Assembly (NCBI GenBank): GCA_015680905.1
Contig: CM027377.1
Span: 62,021,501 to 62,085,500, forward strand
Origin: Coptis chinensis
Taxonomy: Eukaryota > Streptophyta > Magnoliopsida > Ranunculales > Ranunculaceae
Direction of reading: 5' to 3'
DNA length: 64,000 nt
The notes under the pieces are model-generated. The model made no database searches, had not been told where the DNA came from, and saw only the letters and a list, made by a program, of their open reading frames with translations. This document shows positions 46,575 through 56,149 of this stretch, one piece after another (the first letter of the stretch is position 1; every line of letters begins with the position of its first letter). The position numbers and the translations under genes were made by a program.

Positions 46575-47849
46575 TTGCTTGATTCAGGTAGTACCGCTTC
46601 ACAAGCAAACCTGACAGGTATATCTCTCTCGTGTTTTTCTAAATTCATATGGATCATTGACTCTGGTGCTACCAATCATGTCTGTTCTTCATTATATCTG
46701 TTTTCTCATTATCATACTTGTTTAACACATTCTACTCTTAAACTTCCGGATGGAACAGACCATTTAATTACTCATGTTGGTAGTGTCATTCTCTCTCCCC
46801 TTTTGCGTCTTGACAACATTCTGTTTGTTCCCACTTTTCATTTTAATTTGTTTTCCATTAGTGAACTAGTCAAGTCTCACCCTATCTCTGTCACGTTCAC
46901 TAATGATTCTTGCCTTTTTCAGGACCAGTTAACGAAGAAGAAGATTGGATTGGGACGGCTTAATGGGGGACTCTACCATCTACAACTAGCTTCCATTTGC
47001 TCATCACACAACTCCACCACAAATAACTTATGGCATTATCGCCTAGGACATCTATCTTCCACGCCTTTGCAAATTTTAGCTAAGCAATTTCCTTTCATTT
47101 CTAGTTCAAATAATGCTACTTGCACTGTATGTCCGCAAGCTAAGCAAACTCGTTTATCTTTTTCTCATAGTTTAATAAAAACTATTAGACCTTTTCAAAT
47201 GATTCATTGTGACATTTGGGGTCCTTTTCATTTACCATCATATTCCAATGCTCATTTTTTCTTAACTATTGTCGATGATTTTAGTCGTGCTACATGGATT
47301 TATCTTATGACTGTCAAATTTGAAACTGCCATACATTTACAATCTTTTTTTGCCATGGTTCATACTCAATTTCATTCTATAATACATTCACTCATATCTG
47401 GCCATAGCAACATTGATGACCATTTTCATGAAATCTAAGTCATTCGATCCGACAATGGCTCTGAATTTATATCCCATAACATGCAACAATTCTTTTCAAA
47501 ACATGTGGTAATCCACCAACGTAGTTGTGTTGCTACTCCCCAGCAAAACGCTGTTGTTGAAAGAAAACATTGTCACTTACTCAACGTTGCACGAGCATTA
47601 CGTTTTCAAGCTCACCTCCCATTATCCTTCTGGGGTGAATGCATTCTCACCGCAGGCTATCTCATTAACAAAATTCCTAGCACCTTGTTAAAAGACAGAT
47701 CACCTCATGAGCTTCTATTTACAACACCTCCCACTCTTGCCCATTTTCGTGTTTTTGGTTGTTTATGTTTTGCTCACAACACTTCCATTAAAAATAAGTT
47801 TGATCACCGCAGGAAACCTGACATCTTCATTAGTTATCCTTATGCTTAA
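46575..47849 (+). pseudogene. copia protease and integrase region (fossil)
   Basis: FIWIIDSGATNHVCSSLYLF gives the protease active-site DSGA motif. The integrase zinc finger follows (HYRLGHLSSTPLQ and CTVCPQAKQTRLSF), then the catalytic core HCDIWGPFHLPSYSNAHFFL and the QQNAVVERKHCHLLNVARAL block. It is broken. Confidence 0.9.
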
Positions 47850-48330
47850 AAAGGTTATCGCATTTATGATTTATCTTCCAAGAAAATTTATATTTCCTGT
47901 GACGTGATTTTCCATGAGACTGTATTCCCCTATCAACATTTATCTCCCCATCACATCTACCTGTTTCTCCCTTACCCATCCCAGACAATGAAACCTTCGA
48001 CATTCAATCATCTCATGTAATTCCAATGGATGGAGCGTGACCTGCTCCAGCCCAAATCGAATGCTCCCCGCGCTCTTTTCTTCCTGACAATATTCCCACT
48101 CCTCCAGCTCCGTCACCCCCCCCCCCCCCTTTTGGAAGATCCTCAGCCATCCCACCTCAATCCTTCTGCCTCAACTCGATCTACTAGAATGCGACAATCC
48201 CCACCACTCCTCATCCAAGATTATCACTGTCCTACTCTCACCAAGGAAACTACAGTCCCTCGTTCGGCCAACTTCCTCCAATCAAACTCTAAGGTAATAC
48301 GGTCTTCCACTCCATACCCTATGTCCTTTT

Positions 48331-49933
48331 ATGTTTCTGACACTAACTTTTCTCCTTGTCATAAAGCTTTTTTTGTCTAAAGTGTCTTCTTCAGTTGTTC
48401 CTACATCATTTTCTCAAGCTGTCAAAATTCCTGAATGGAGAGCTGCTATGGCTGCTGAAATTGCAGCTTTGGAACAAAATAACATATGGACTCTTATTCC
48501 GTCATCATTTAATCATAAGCATATTGGTTGTAAATGGGTTTTCACGATTAAATATCAATAAGATGGTTCTATTGAATGTTACAAAGCTCGTCTTGTTGCC
48601 AAGGATTACAATTAGATTGAAGGCCAAGACTATCATGACATTTTTGCACCCGTTGCAAAACTAGTCACTGTTCGATTACTTATCTCCATTGCTGCTATCA
48701 GACATTGGACTCTTCATCAGCTGGATGTCCACAATGCCTTTCTCCAAGGTGATTTGGATGAAACTGTTTATATGACATTATCTCCTAGATTCGCCAAACA
48801 GGGGGAGAACAGGATATGTCGCCTCAATAAGTCCTTATATGGACTCAAGCAGGCTTCTCGGCAATGTTTTGCCAAACTATCTACCACTCTTATCACTACC
48901 GGCTTCACTCAGTCTAAGTCGACTATTCTCTATTCACTAATATTTGTGGTTTACGATTCTACATTTGTCCTTGTATATGTGGATGACATTCGATCCACAG
49001 GGCAACAATCCATCTCTCATTCAGAACTTGAAGAAATTTTTAGAAGCAAAGTTCTATATCAAGGACTTGGGACATCTAAAATATTTCTTGGGTATCGAGG
49101 TTGCTCGTTCCAAAGAAAGATTATTTCTTACACAGCGCAAATGTCTTTTGGACGTTCTGTCTGATTATGGTACCACTGGTGGTCGTATTTCTGAGTTCCC
49201 TATGGAACAAAACATCAACCTCTATACCAATAATGGCACATTACTTCAGGATCCTACTGTCTATCGCCGCTTGATTGGGCGTCTCTTATATCTCCCAGTT
49301 ACACGTCCAGATATCACTTATTCTGTTAATTATCTCAGTCGTTTTATGCAGTCCCCACGGACTCCACATCTAGATGCTGCTCATCGTATACTCCGCTATC
49401 TTAAAGGTTCGATCAACAAAGGGATTCTCTTATCCTCTAATAGTTATTTACATATCTCTGGTTTTTGTGACTCTGATTGGGCTGGCTGCCCTGTCACTCG
49501 TCGTTTTACTAGTGGTTATTGCATTTTTCTTAGTTCTAGCCTTATATCCTGGAAAACAAAGAAACAGAGCACTGTATCCCGTTCTTCTGCTAAAGCCGAA
49601 TATCATTCCATGGCTACTCTGGCATGTGAACTTCAATGGTTGAAGTATCTTCTCTCTGACTTAGGCATCTCTCATTCTTCTCCGATGAACATGTTCTGTG
49701 ACAATCAAGCAACCCTTCATCTCTCTCAAAATCCAGTTTTTCATGAACGAACGAAGCACATCGAATTGGACTGTCATTTCTTACGCGACAAGATACAGGC
49801 CAAGTTACTATCTCCTACGTTCGTTCCATCCTCAGATCAGGTGGCTGATGCCTTCACTAAACCTCTCGGCAAGGACACCTTTATGAGATTAATTCGCAAG
49901 TTGGGAGTTCTTGATATTCACTCTCCAACTTGA
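48331..49933 (+). pseudogene. copia reverse transcriptase and RNase H region (fossil)
   Basis: The translation shows [56 protein letters not shown] and VYVDDI, the copia reverse transcriptase blocks. RNase H follows as GFCDSDWAGCPVTRRFTSG, then SRSSAKAEYHSMATLACEL and FHERTKHIELDCHFLRDK. It ends at the TGA at 49931, next to the polypurine tract. It is broken. Confidence 0.92.
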
Positions 49934-49940
49934 GGGGGGG

Positions 49941-50203
49941 TATTAGAAGTCGTTCTTCAAGTCATAGTGGAGAGCGCGACTTGCGCTCTGCCAAAGCACA
50001 AGTAGAGCGCGACCCACACCTGTGGATGAGATCGAAAGCGACTGCGACTGTCAAAACTTTTACAAAACTCCACGCCTGCGATATTGCTTAGAAACCCACC
50101 GACTATTTTAGTTTAGTTCCTATTTTAGATTCTTGTATTGATCTCTATATAAACATCTTGTAATCTTCTTAGAAATTAATCAAGTAAATATTCTCTCCAA
50201 TCA
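49941..50203 (+). repeat. 3' LTR of the copia element
   Basis: Begins TATTAGAAGTCGTTC right after the G-run and ends at about CAATCA, about 20 bases shorter at its end than the 5' LTR. Confidence 0.8.
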
Positions 50204-50351
50204 ATGCGTTGTAAAAGTTGTAAACCTCATCCAATGATTCAAATTCTTTACCTACTTTTGGCTTCACGTCATTTGATTCTTGAGGAGTATAGATCTCACA
50301 ATTTTCAGCACCTAAGCTCCCACTCTTTGCATCGAGTTCCGGATTCTCCAT

Positions 50352-50601
50352 CACTATAACCTAACACATAAGAAAAAATTTAACTTATTACCAAAAAACA
50401 CTATATAGTAATAATTAATTATTTGTTTTAGTATAGTACCTACTAATAACTATAAAATTAAGGAACTACAAAACTTAATTAATTCCAGTAGTAACTTATG
50501 AAGAGGTAGATATTGTCAATGGCGAGGACAGAAAAACGAGGCATAAAAGCTACTCATGGAACTAGTGTATCATACTTCAAGTTGAGTGAGATATGATGAT
50601 C

Positions 50602-50603
<2 letters not shown>
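50352..50603. other. Noncoding upstream flank of the FRS pseudogene
   Basis: AT-rich, presumably the 5' flank or an intron of the minus-strand FRS gene. Nothing specific is recognised. Confidence 0.4.

Positions 50604-50687
<84 letters not shown>
50604..50687. repeat. (AT)n microsatellite
   Basis: About 40 AT units, ending in GATAGA. Confidence 0.97.
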
Positions 50688-50689
<2 letters not shown>

Positions 50690-50984
50690 TAGATTTATTT
50701 ACATGGAAGAAGAAAATCCTTGTCTAAAGTTAAACTTTGATATATATATATTTTTTGCAGGATAATATTGTTACATGCCACTTCAATATAATATTGTTAA
50801 TGAGGCATAAGTAGTAATTCATACCTTTAAACAGTAAAGAAAAACTTTCTCCTAGAAAAAGTAATGGAGAGAGATATGAATGAGGTTTTTTTTTTCCTTG
50901 GAAGAGAGAGAAACGTGAGAGAAATGAGGGAGAACCGTGAGAGAGAAAACTTGGAGGGGAAGAAATTCACAAAATGGGAAAAAG

Positions 50985-51148
50985 AAAATAGGGAGGGAAA
51001 GAGAGATTCACAAAATGGGAGAGAAAATAGGGAGGGAAAGAGAGAAAGAGAGATACGGTGGGGTTTTCTAGTTTTAAGATTGACTAAATCTCGTGGGATA
51101 TCTTGTAAGGTTTACTCCGTTAGTTATTATCTTAAGTACCTACGTTTA

Positions 51149-51150
<2 letters not shown>
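50985..51150 (-). repeat. Dispersed repeat, copy 2 (inverted relative to 28263-28430)
   Basis: On the minus strand it repeats the ACTTAAGATAATAACTAACG and CCACGAGATTTAGTC segments of 28263-28430. The adjoining AG-rich part (50864-51060) contains an internal repeat of about 40 bases, read twice (GGGAGGGAAAGAGAGA), which gives a spurious Arg/Glu/Lys-rich ORF. Confidence 0.7.

Positions 51151-51210
<60 letters not shown>
51151..51210. repeat. (AT)n microsatellite
   Basis: 30 AT units between the dispersed repeat and the tandem duplication. Confidence 0.97.
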
Positions 51211-51213
<3 letters not shown>

Positions 51214-52142
51214 TGAATTCATTTAGGGTTGAATGCCATAAAATATTAGGGTTGAATTCATTTTCTAAGTGAAGTTTTACTTACGTACTTATTTTTAAGT
51301 TAACTTAAATAGCTACATTTTAGAGAAGGACTATAACTTAAAAATCACGAAATTTCAAAATTTCGAAGTATTTCAAAAACAAAAAAAATGAAACCGAAAC
51401 CTAATTTTCTCTCTCCTATTACGAAGAGTTTTCTCTCTCCGATTCCTATCTCCAAATCCAAACCCAACAATTTTAACAGAGAAGCTCATTGAGAACTGCT
51501 TGCCCACCAGGAATATCTGATGGAACTGTAAGCAACTTCGAGATTAAATCTTTTGATGGGTGTGCAAATCCACACTTGGGCTTAGCTTCAATAATTGCTG
51601 CTTGAATTGATGGTCTTCAGAGGCATCTGAGCTTACCTGAACTAATTGGTATGTTATGGCATTTCTTATATATACTAAGTGAATTCATTTAGGGTTGAAT
51701 GCCATAAAATATTAGGGTTGAATTCATTTTCTAAGTGAAGTTTTACTTACGTACTTATTTTTAAGTTAACTTAAATAGCTACATTTTAGAGAAGGACTAT
51801 AACTTAAAAATCACGAAATTTCAAAATTTCGAAGTATTTCAAAAACAAAAAAAATGAAACCGAAACCTAATTTTCTCTCTCCTATTACGAAGAGTTTTCT
51901 CTCTCCGATTCCTATCTCCAAATCCAAACCCAACAATTTTAACAGAGAAGCTCATTGAGAACTCCGCTTGCCCTTGGGGAATATCGATGGAACTGTAAGC
52001 AACTTCGAGATTAAATCTTTTGATGGGTGTGCAAATCCACACTTGGGCTTAGCTTCAATAATTGCTGCTTGAATTGATGGTCTTCAGAGGCATCTGAGCT
52101 TACCTGAACTAATTGGTATGTTATGGCATTTCTTATACTATG
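51211..52142. repeat. 466-bp tandem duplication
   Basis: 51211-51676 and 51677-52142 are near-identical direct copies, each starting AAGTGAATTCATTTAGGG and ending within GTTATGGCATTTCTTATA. Each contains the same exon of a glutamine-synthetase-domain gene. Most differences are clustered around one short stretch of the second copy (near 51965-51990). Confidence 0.9.
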
Positions 52143-52512
52143 GTATTGGGTTTTCTTTTAGTACTTCTGTGGTAAATGGCAACAATTGTTTTTATCATTT
52201 ATCATTTGGAGCTGAATGTCATTTTTTATTTTTTAAAGGACTTAGAAAGTCCTCATTTAATTAACAACCTTAGTTCTCTCCTTTTAGTCATTTTAGATAT
52301 TAAAAATGTAATATGGTGTTTTAACGAATAAAATATGTAGTCTCATACTTTAATAATGATATGGAACAGGCACCAACCCTTATAGCCTTGATGGTGGCAT
52401 TCCAAGACTGCCAAATGAACTCTCTGAATCAGTAGAAGCTCTTGAGAAAAATACATTTTTAAAAGATTTTATTGGAGAAAAGCTTGTGATAGCAGTTGTA
52501 GGTGTTCGCAAG
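51484..52512 (+). pseudogene. FluG/NodGS-like glutamine-synthetase-domain fragment, copy A (with internal exon duplication)
   Basis: The duplicated exon reads SNFEIKSFDGCANPHLGLAS and IDGLQRHLSLPE, with a GTATGT donor. A second exon (52370-52512) has an AG acceptor and reads TNPYSLDGGIPRLPNELSES, EALEKNTFLKDFIGEKLV and VVGVRK, with a GTAAGA donor. This is the catalytic-domain end of plant FluG/NodGS (nodulin/glutamate-ammonia ligase-like) proteins. Both duplicated exons share the same TGA in place of a glycine codon (AA-stop-IDG), so the stop predates the tandem duplication. It is truncated on both sides and is a relic. Confidence 0.8.
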
Positions 52513-53395
52513 GTAAGATATATGCTATATTGCTTAGTTGATGTTTCTATTTACACATAGTGACTATGAGTCAAGGAAGAATATGATGAAGAATGCGATA
52601 TTCTAGAGAGAATGTTTACACACGTTTTTATATTTCAAGAAAATGAGCTTTTTCCCGACTACAATGAAGATGGTAATCAAAGTTTGAATAACTTTTTAGA
52701 GTAAGATTTTGTTTTCTTTCTTTTTTTTTGGTTAAAAAAATTAGCATATGTAAGATTCTTTTTGTAGTACGAGTATTCACATTCTTCAAATCGCAGCACA
52801 CCTAATACTATCCTTCCTAGAATAAACTGTATTTTGAATGTTTTTAAATATTTATTCAATCTATCCATTGAAAGTTGCTTACACCCTATACCAGAGGCTG
52901 CACTTCCTTACCATGCATAATAAAAGCAAAGTTTGCTGCTTGTGTTTGTACTTTATACTAAAACTAAAGGTGGCCGTGTGGCCATGGTTTGTCCCGGTAG
53001 ATGATTCCACCACCAAGTCTCCATGAAAGTGGGCTGCAAATACCTTCAAAGTGCAAATAAGCTTCACTGTCATTCAAACCTAAAAAGAAGTTGAAGGTGC
53101 AGCGCATAATAAGTTTGTAATAGAGATTTTGGTGTTGGACCACCTACCAGACAACCATGGCATTCGACCACCTTACTACTAACAGTATACACTTGAGCAA
53201 CAAAAGGTATACTTTTTGCACGTTAACCAAGTGTAGCAACGTGTCTGGAAAAACTCAAAACCATTTAGTTAACTGTTGTATTATGAATATGCGTTGCAAT
53301 CCCATTTTTCTCATGTTTGTTATGGTGCAATGTTTATCTTGGTTTGGTGTTTGATTGTATTAGTTTGTTGTGGTGTGTAGTTTGGAGAGGAGAAT
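52513..53395. other. Noncoding stretch with no recognised gene
   Basis: It contains T-rich runs and short ORFs on both strands (52838-53073) without family features. It may be intron or flank from the captured FluG-like or importin-like pieces. Confidence 0.4.
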
Positions 53396-53500
53396 ATGGC
53401 GACAGAGATTACTCTATTCCTTTTGTCAGCTCAATCGCTTGATACGAATATCCGAACTGCAGCTGAAGCGAGTCTTAAGCAGTATCAAGAGCTAAGGATG
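53396..53500 (+). pseudogene. Importin subunit beta-1 first-exon fragment
   Basis: An ATG at 53396 opens MATEITLFLLSAQSLDTNIR followed by TAAEASLKQYQELRML, which matches the N-terminal HEAT-like helix pair of plant importin beta-1 (nuclear import receptor). The match fades after about 34 residues, where a short local duplication (GCTAAGGATGCTAAGGA) takes over. The rest of the roughly 870-residue protein is absent. It is an exon relic and not a gene. Confidence 0.7.
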
Positions 53501-54365
53501 CTAAGGAGTGCTGTCAGAGCTAAGGATGCTAAGGATGTTTGTTGTGGCTGTCAGAGTTTTAATTTTTCACATATTAAGTCCTCCGGTGAGAATTCTATTC
53601 ACATCATACCTAATGTTTTGATTGTCTGTGCTATCACTCTATGGGTCTTCTCTCATCCAGGTATATATATAGATAGCAGGAAAACCAAGAGAGAGCATTT
53701 TTCTTTTGTATAATGTGGTGTAGTTCGTCCATTCTCTGCCATGGTTCTTTTCTTTGACAAAATGTTTTCATTTAATTTCCTTTGTTCCCATGTTTACACA
53801 GTAGTGGATCTTACCAAAACAGCTGATGTTGCTGCTGTAAAAGTTGAAGGAGCTAATATACATAATCATGGAAACAAGACTGGCTTGTCATCAACCTAAC
53901 AAGTCCAAATCCGATCAAACTTATTAGTAGTAAATTAGATAGCAGGACTACCTATCAAGAATCCAACTAATTTTCTTTAAGACTAAAACTATTAAACATC
54001 AACAAGTCTCTCTATTAACTCTTCTTTGCCAAAACATTGCCTCATCTATCCTTGATATATAGCCGATCAAATACTAATTCGGGAATTCCTTCCTTCTACC
54101 ACCCACGCATAATTTTAAGCATATACATAACATCATGAAGATTCAATGCCAAAAGCCCAAAACAATTGCAATAGAGACCAATGTAAATATCACCACACAT
54201 TCAAGTACAACGATTTCTCTGTAAGCTAGTTCTGACAACAAAATAGCATATGCAGAATCAAAATATATCAACTACGCAATGCTTCAACAAAGTAAGGACA
54301 TAAGGTTCAATTTTGATCAAACTTGTTAACTGACATGATCCTAAACTTTCCATTGCGAAACAAGA
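53501..54365. other. Noncoding stretch between importin-beta and bL31 fragments
   Basis: AT-rich. A short coding-like piece near 53815-53880 (VDLTKTADVAAVKVEGANIH) is too short to name. Nothing else is recognised. Confidence 0.4.
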
Positions 54366-54572
54366 TTACTTTCCTTCATTCTCCTTAGCGTTCAACCCAT
54401 ACTTGCGGTTGAACTTGGCAATTTGTCCTAAACTTTGAGCCATCTATCGTTTTGCCTTGAAGTGGTAGACCTTACCAACATGATGAATTTTGGTCATCAT
54501 AACATTAACCAGTCTCCCACTCTGCGTCACATAGGATATCCATTGCCTTTGAGGGTGAATTCCTTTCCTTAT
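54366..54572 (-). pseudogene. Mitochondrial-type ribosomal protein bL31 pseudogene
   Basis: The minus strand reads RKGIHPQRQWISYVTQSGRL, MMTKIHHVGKVYHFKAKR, then AQSLGQIAKFNRKYGLNAKE and a TAA. The length (68 codons plus stop) and the KGIHP opening fit plant mitochondrial large-subunit protein L31. The start codon position has ATA instead of ATG (54570-54572) and one in-frame TAG lies after KAKR. Lacking visible introns, it could be a processed copy, but no poly-A tail or duplication was found. Confidence 0.6.
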
Positions 54573-54822
54573 CTCCAACTACACAAAAAAGATAAACCCA
54601 TTAACTTCAGAAATAACCATTTTAGTATGAATCCATGTGTCAGATGTCATGAGCTAACTTAAAAAATAACCATTATAGACCACATCGCCCAATATATCAA
54701 GAAAAATAAAATACAGTACCTTAGCAGCTTCCTCACGGCAGAGACATCAAGTCTCTTCATCAATGATAGTAGTTGCAATGGAAGAATGACAACATCATAA
54801 GATTAAATATCATCCAAATTTA

Positions 54823-55036
54823 ATGCTAGTTAAAACTCTGACAGAGTTCACCGAAAATGCTAGTTAAAACTCTGATAAAGTTCACCGAAAATGCTAGTTA
54901 AAACTCTGACAGAGTTCACTGAAAATGCTAGCTAAAACTCTGTCAGAGTTCACCGAAAATGCTAGCTAAAACTCTGACAGAGTTTAAAACTCTAACAGAG
55001 TTCACCGAATTTTGACAGAGTTTACCGAAAATACTA
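54823..55036. repeat. Minisatellite with 35-base palindrome-bearing unit
   Basis: About six imperfect copies of AATGCTAGTTAAAACTCTG plus ACAGAGTTCACCGA. Each unit holds the inverted repeat AACTCTGACAGAGTT. The last units are shorter and rearranged, and the array ends directly at the truncated FluG-like exon at about 55037. Confidence 0.92.
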
Positions 55037-55710
55037 GTTAAATCTTTCAAAACTGTATCTTTCTCAAGAGCTTCTACTGATTCAGAGAGTTCATTTGGCA
55101 GTCTTGGAATGCCACCATCAAGACTATAAGGGTTGGTGTCTGTTTCATATCATTATTAAAGTATGAGACTACATATTTTATTCGTTAAAACACCATATTA
55201 CATTTTTAATATCTAAAATGACTAAAAGGAGAGAACTAAGGTTGTTAAATGAGGACTTTCTAAGTCCTTTAAAAAATAAAAAATGACATTTAGCTCCAAA
55301 TGATAAATGATAAAAACAATTGTTGCCATTTACCACAGAAGTACTAAAAGAAAACCCAATACCATAGTATAAGAAATGCCATAACATACCAATTGGTTCA
55401 GGTAAGCTCAGATGCCTCTGAAGACCATCAATTCCAGCAGCAATTATTGAAGCTAAGCCCAAGTGTGGATTTGCACACCCATCAAAAGATTTAATCTCGA
55501 AGTTTCTTACAGTTCCATCAGATATTCCTGGTGGGCATGCAGTTCTCAATGAGCTTCTCTGTTAAAATTGTTGGGTTTGGATTTGGAGAAAATTGGAGAT
55601 AGGAATAGGAGAGAGAAAACCATTCGTAATAGGAGAGAGAAAATTGGGTTTCTGTTTCGTTTTTTTGTTTTTAAAATACTTCGAAATTTTGAAATTTCGT
55701 GATTTTTGAG
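55037..55710 (-). pseudogene. FluG/NodGS-like fragment, inverted copy B
   Basis: On the minus strand the first exon reads ACPPGISDGTVRNFEIKSFD, GCANPHLGLASIIAAGIDGL and QRHLSLPEPI. A GTATGT donor follows, and a second exon, TNPYSLDGGIPRLPNELSES, is cut off near 55040 by the minisatellite. Copy B keeps the glycine codon that is TGA in both exons of copy A, and LPEPI where copy A has LPELI, so it is closer to the original gene. The inverted similarity with copy A extends into the introns and the upstream AT-rich flank (to about 55710, mirrored at 51345). It is a relic. Confidence 0.82.
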
Positions 55711-55804
55711 TGAATTAGATCTGATGATCTTGAGAAGAGATCTGAGGGACCAGGAGGGGTGTGAGATAAGAGTGGCACTATAAGGGTGGCATTATAGCCT
55801 ATAG

Positions 55805-55806
<2 letters not shown>

Positions 55807-55853
<47 letters not shown>
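55807..55853. repeat. (TA)n microsatellite
   Basis: About 23 TA units between the FluG-like inverted copy and an LTR fragment. Confidence 0.95.
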
Positions 55854-55858
<5 letters not shown>

Positions 55859-55878
55859 TAGCAAATTCGTGTTCATCA

Positions 55879-55980
55879 CAAGTAAATAGTAATAAACTCA
55901 CATTATTAAATATTAATAACATAATTGGCCTAAGTGGAATACTATTATGTGGTTTAAACTACAATTTTGGGTGTTTATCA
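55879..55980 (-). repeat. Athila-type LTR start fragment
   Basis: Read on the minus strand it begins TGATAAACACCCAAAATTG and follows the start of the LTR at 24759 (TGATGAGCACCCAAAATTG) for about 100 bases, through GTGAGTTTAT and ACTATTTACTTG. It is cut off at the same point where the palindrome arm at 24843 begins. Confidence 0.75.
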
Positions 55981-56149
55981 TTAGTCATACCCGAAGTTAA
56001 TTATTGGTGCCTAATATATATTAAACTAAAAGTTGTGAAGTTACCACTTGCTTATTAAGTTAATTGTACCATATCTAATGTGTTAATGTGCTAATATGGA
56101 CCACACCTGTCTTTGTTGTATCTGAGATACTATTTTGTTGTTAAAGACT

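Larger units (their letters stand above)
45196..50203 (+). mobile_element. Ty1/copia LTR retrotransposon, broken, inserted in the FRS gene
   Basis: LTRs at 45196-45490 and about 49941-50203 share the TATTAGAAGTCGTTCTTCAA start. A TGGTATCAGC primer-binding site (initiator tRNA-Met type) follows the 5' LTR, and a GAGGGGGGG polypurine tract precedes the 3' LTR. Order gag, protease, integrase, reverse transcriptase, RNase H is that of copia. It carries about six or more breaks. The LTRs differ noticeably, so it is not very recent. The host gene reads on from YNA at 50204 to YAKIAGF at 45195. Confidence 0.92.
42876..50351 (-). pseudogene. FAR1-related sequence (FRS) pseudogene, split by a copia element
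   Basis: From the ATG at 50351 an N-terminus reads KPKVGKEFESLDEVYNFYN, the start of the FAR1 DNA-binding region. After the copia insertion (45196-50203) it resumes YAKIAGFSIRSWTQQKKDG at 45195. A MULE transposase-like part follows (LFGVNNHGQTILFACAFLCD, KMIITDQDPAMTKAI), then a GT-AG intron at 44258-44334, then a SWIM finger (CSCKMFESAGVLCRYVLAYL). Near the C-terminus lies a zinc knuckle, CNRCNKAGVSHDKRNC, and a last exon is inferred at 42876-42972 after a GTAAG donor at 43059. In-frame stops lie between the DNA-binding and MULE parts (about 44885-44910), with another stop at about 43415. FAR1/FRS proteins are nuclear regulators of light signalling; this copy is dead. Confidence 0.85.

Noticed and set aside
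50864-51226. Arg/Glu-rich ORF as a coiled-coil protein
   Set aside because: It is an AG-rich simple repeat next to an AT microsatellite, part of the dispersed repeat.
54823-55036. CRISPR-like array
   Set aside because: The units are contiguous tandem copies without unique spacers, in a plant nuclear setting; it is a minisatellite.
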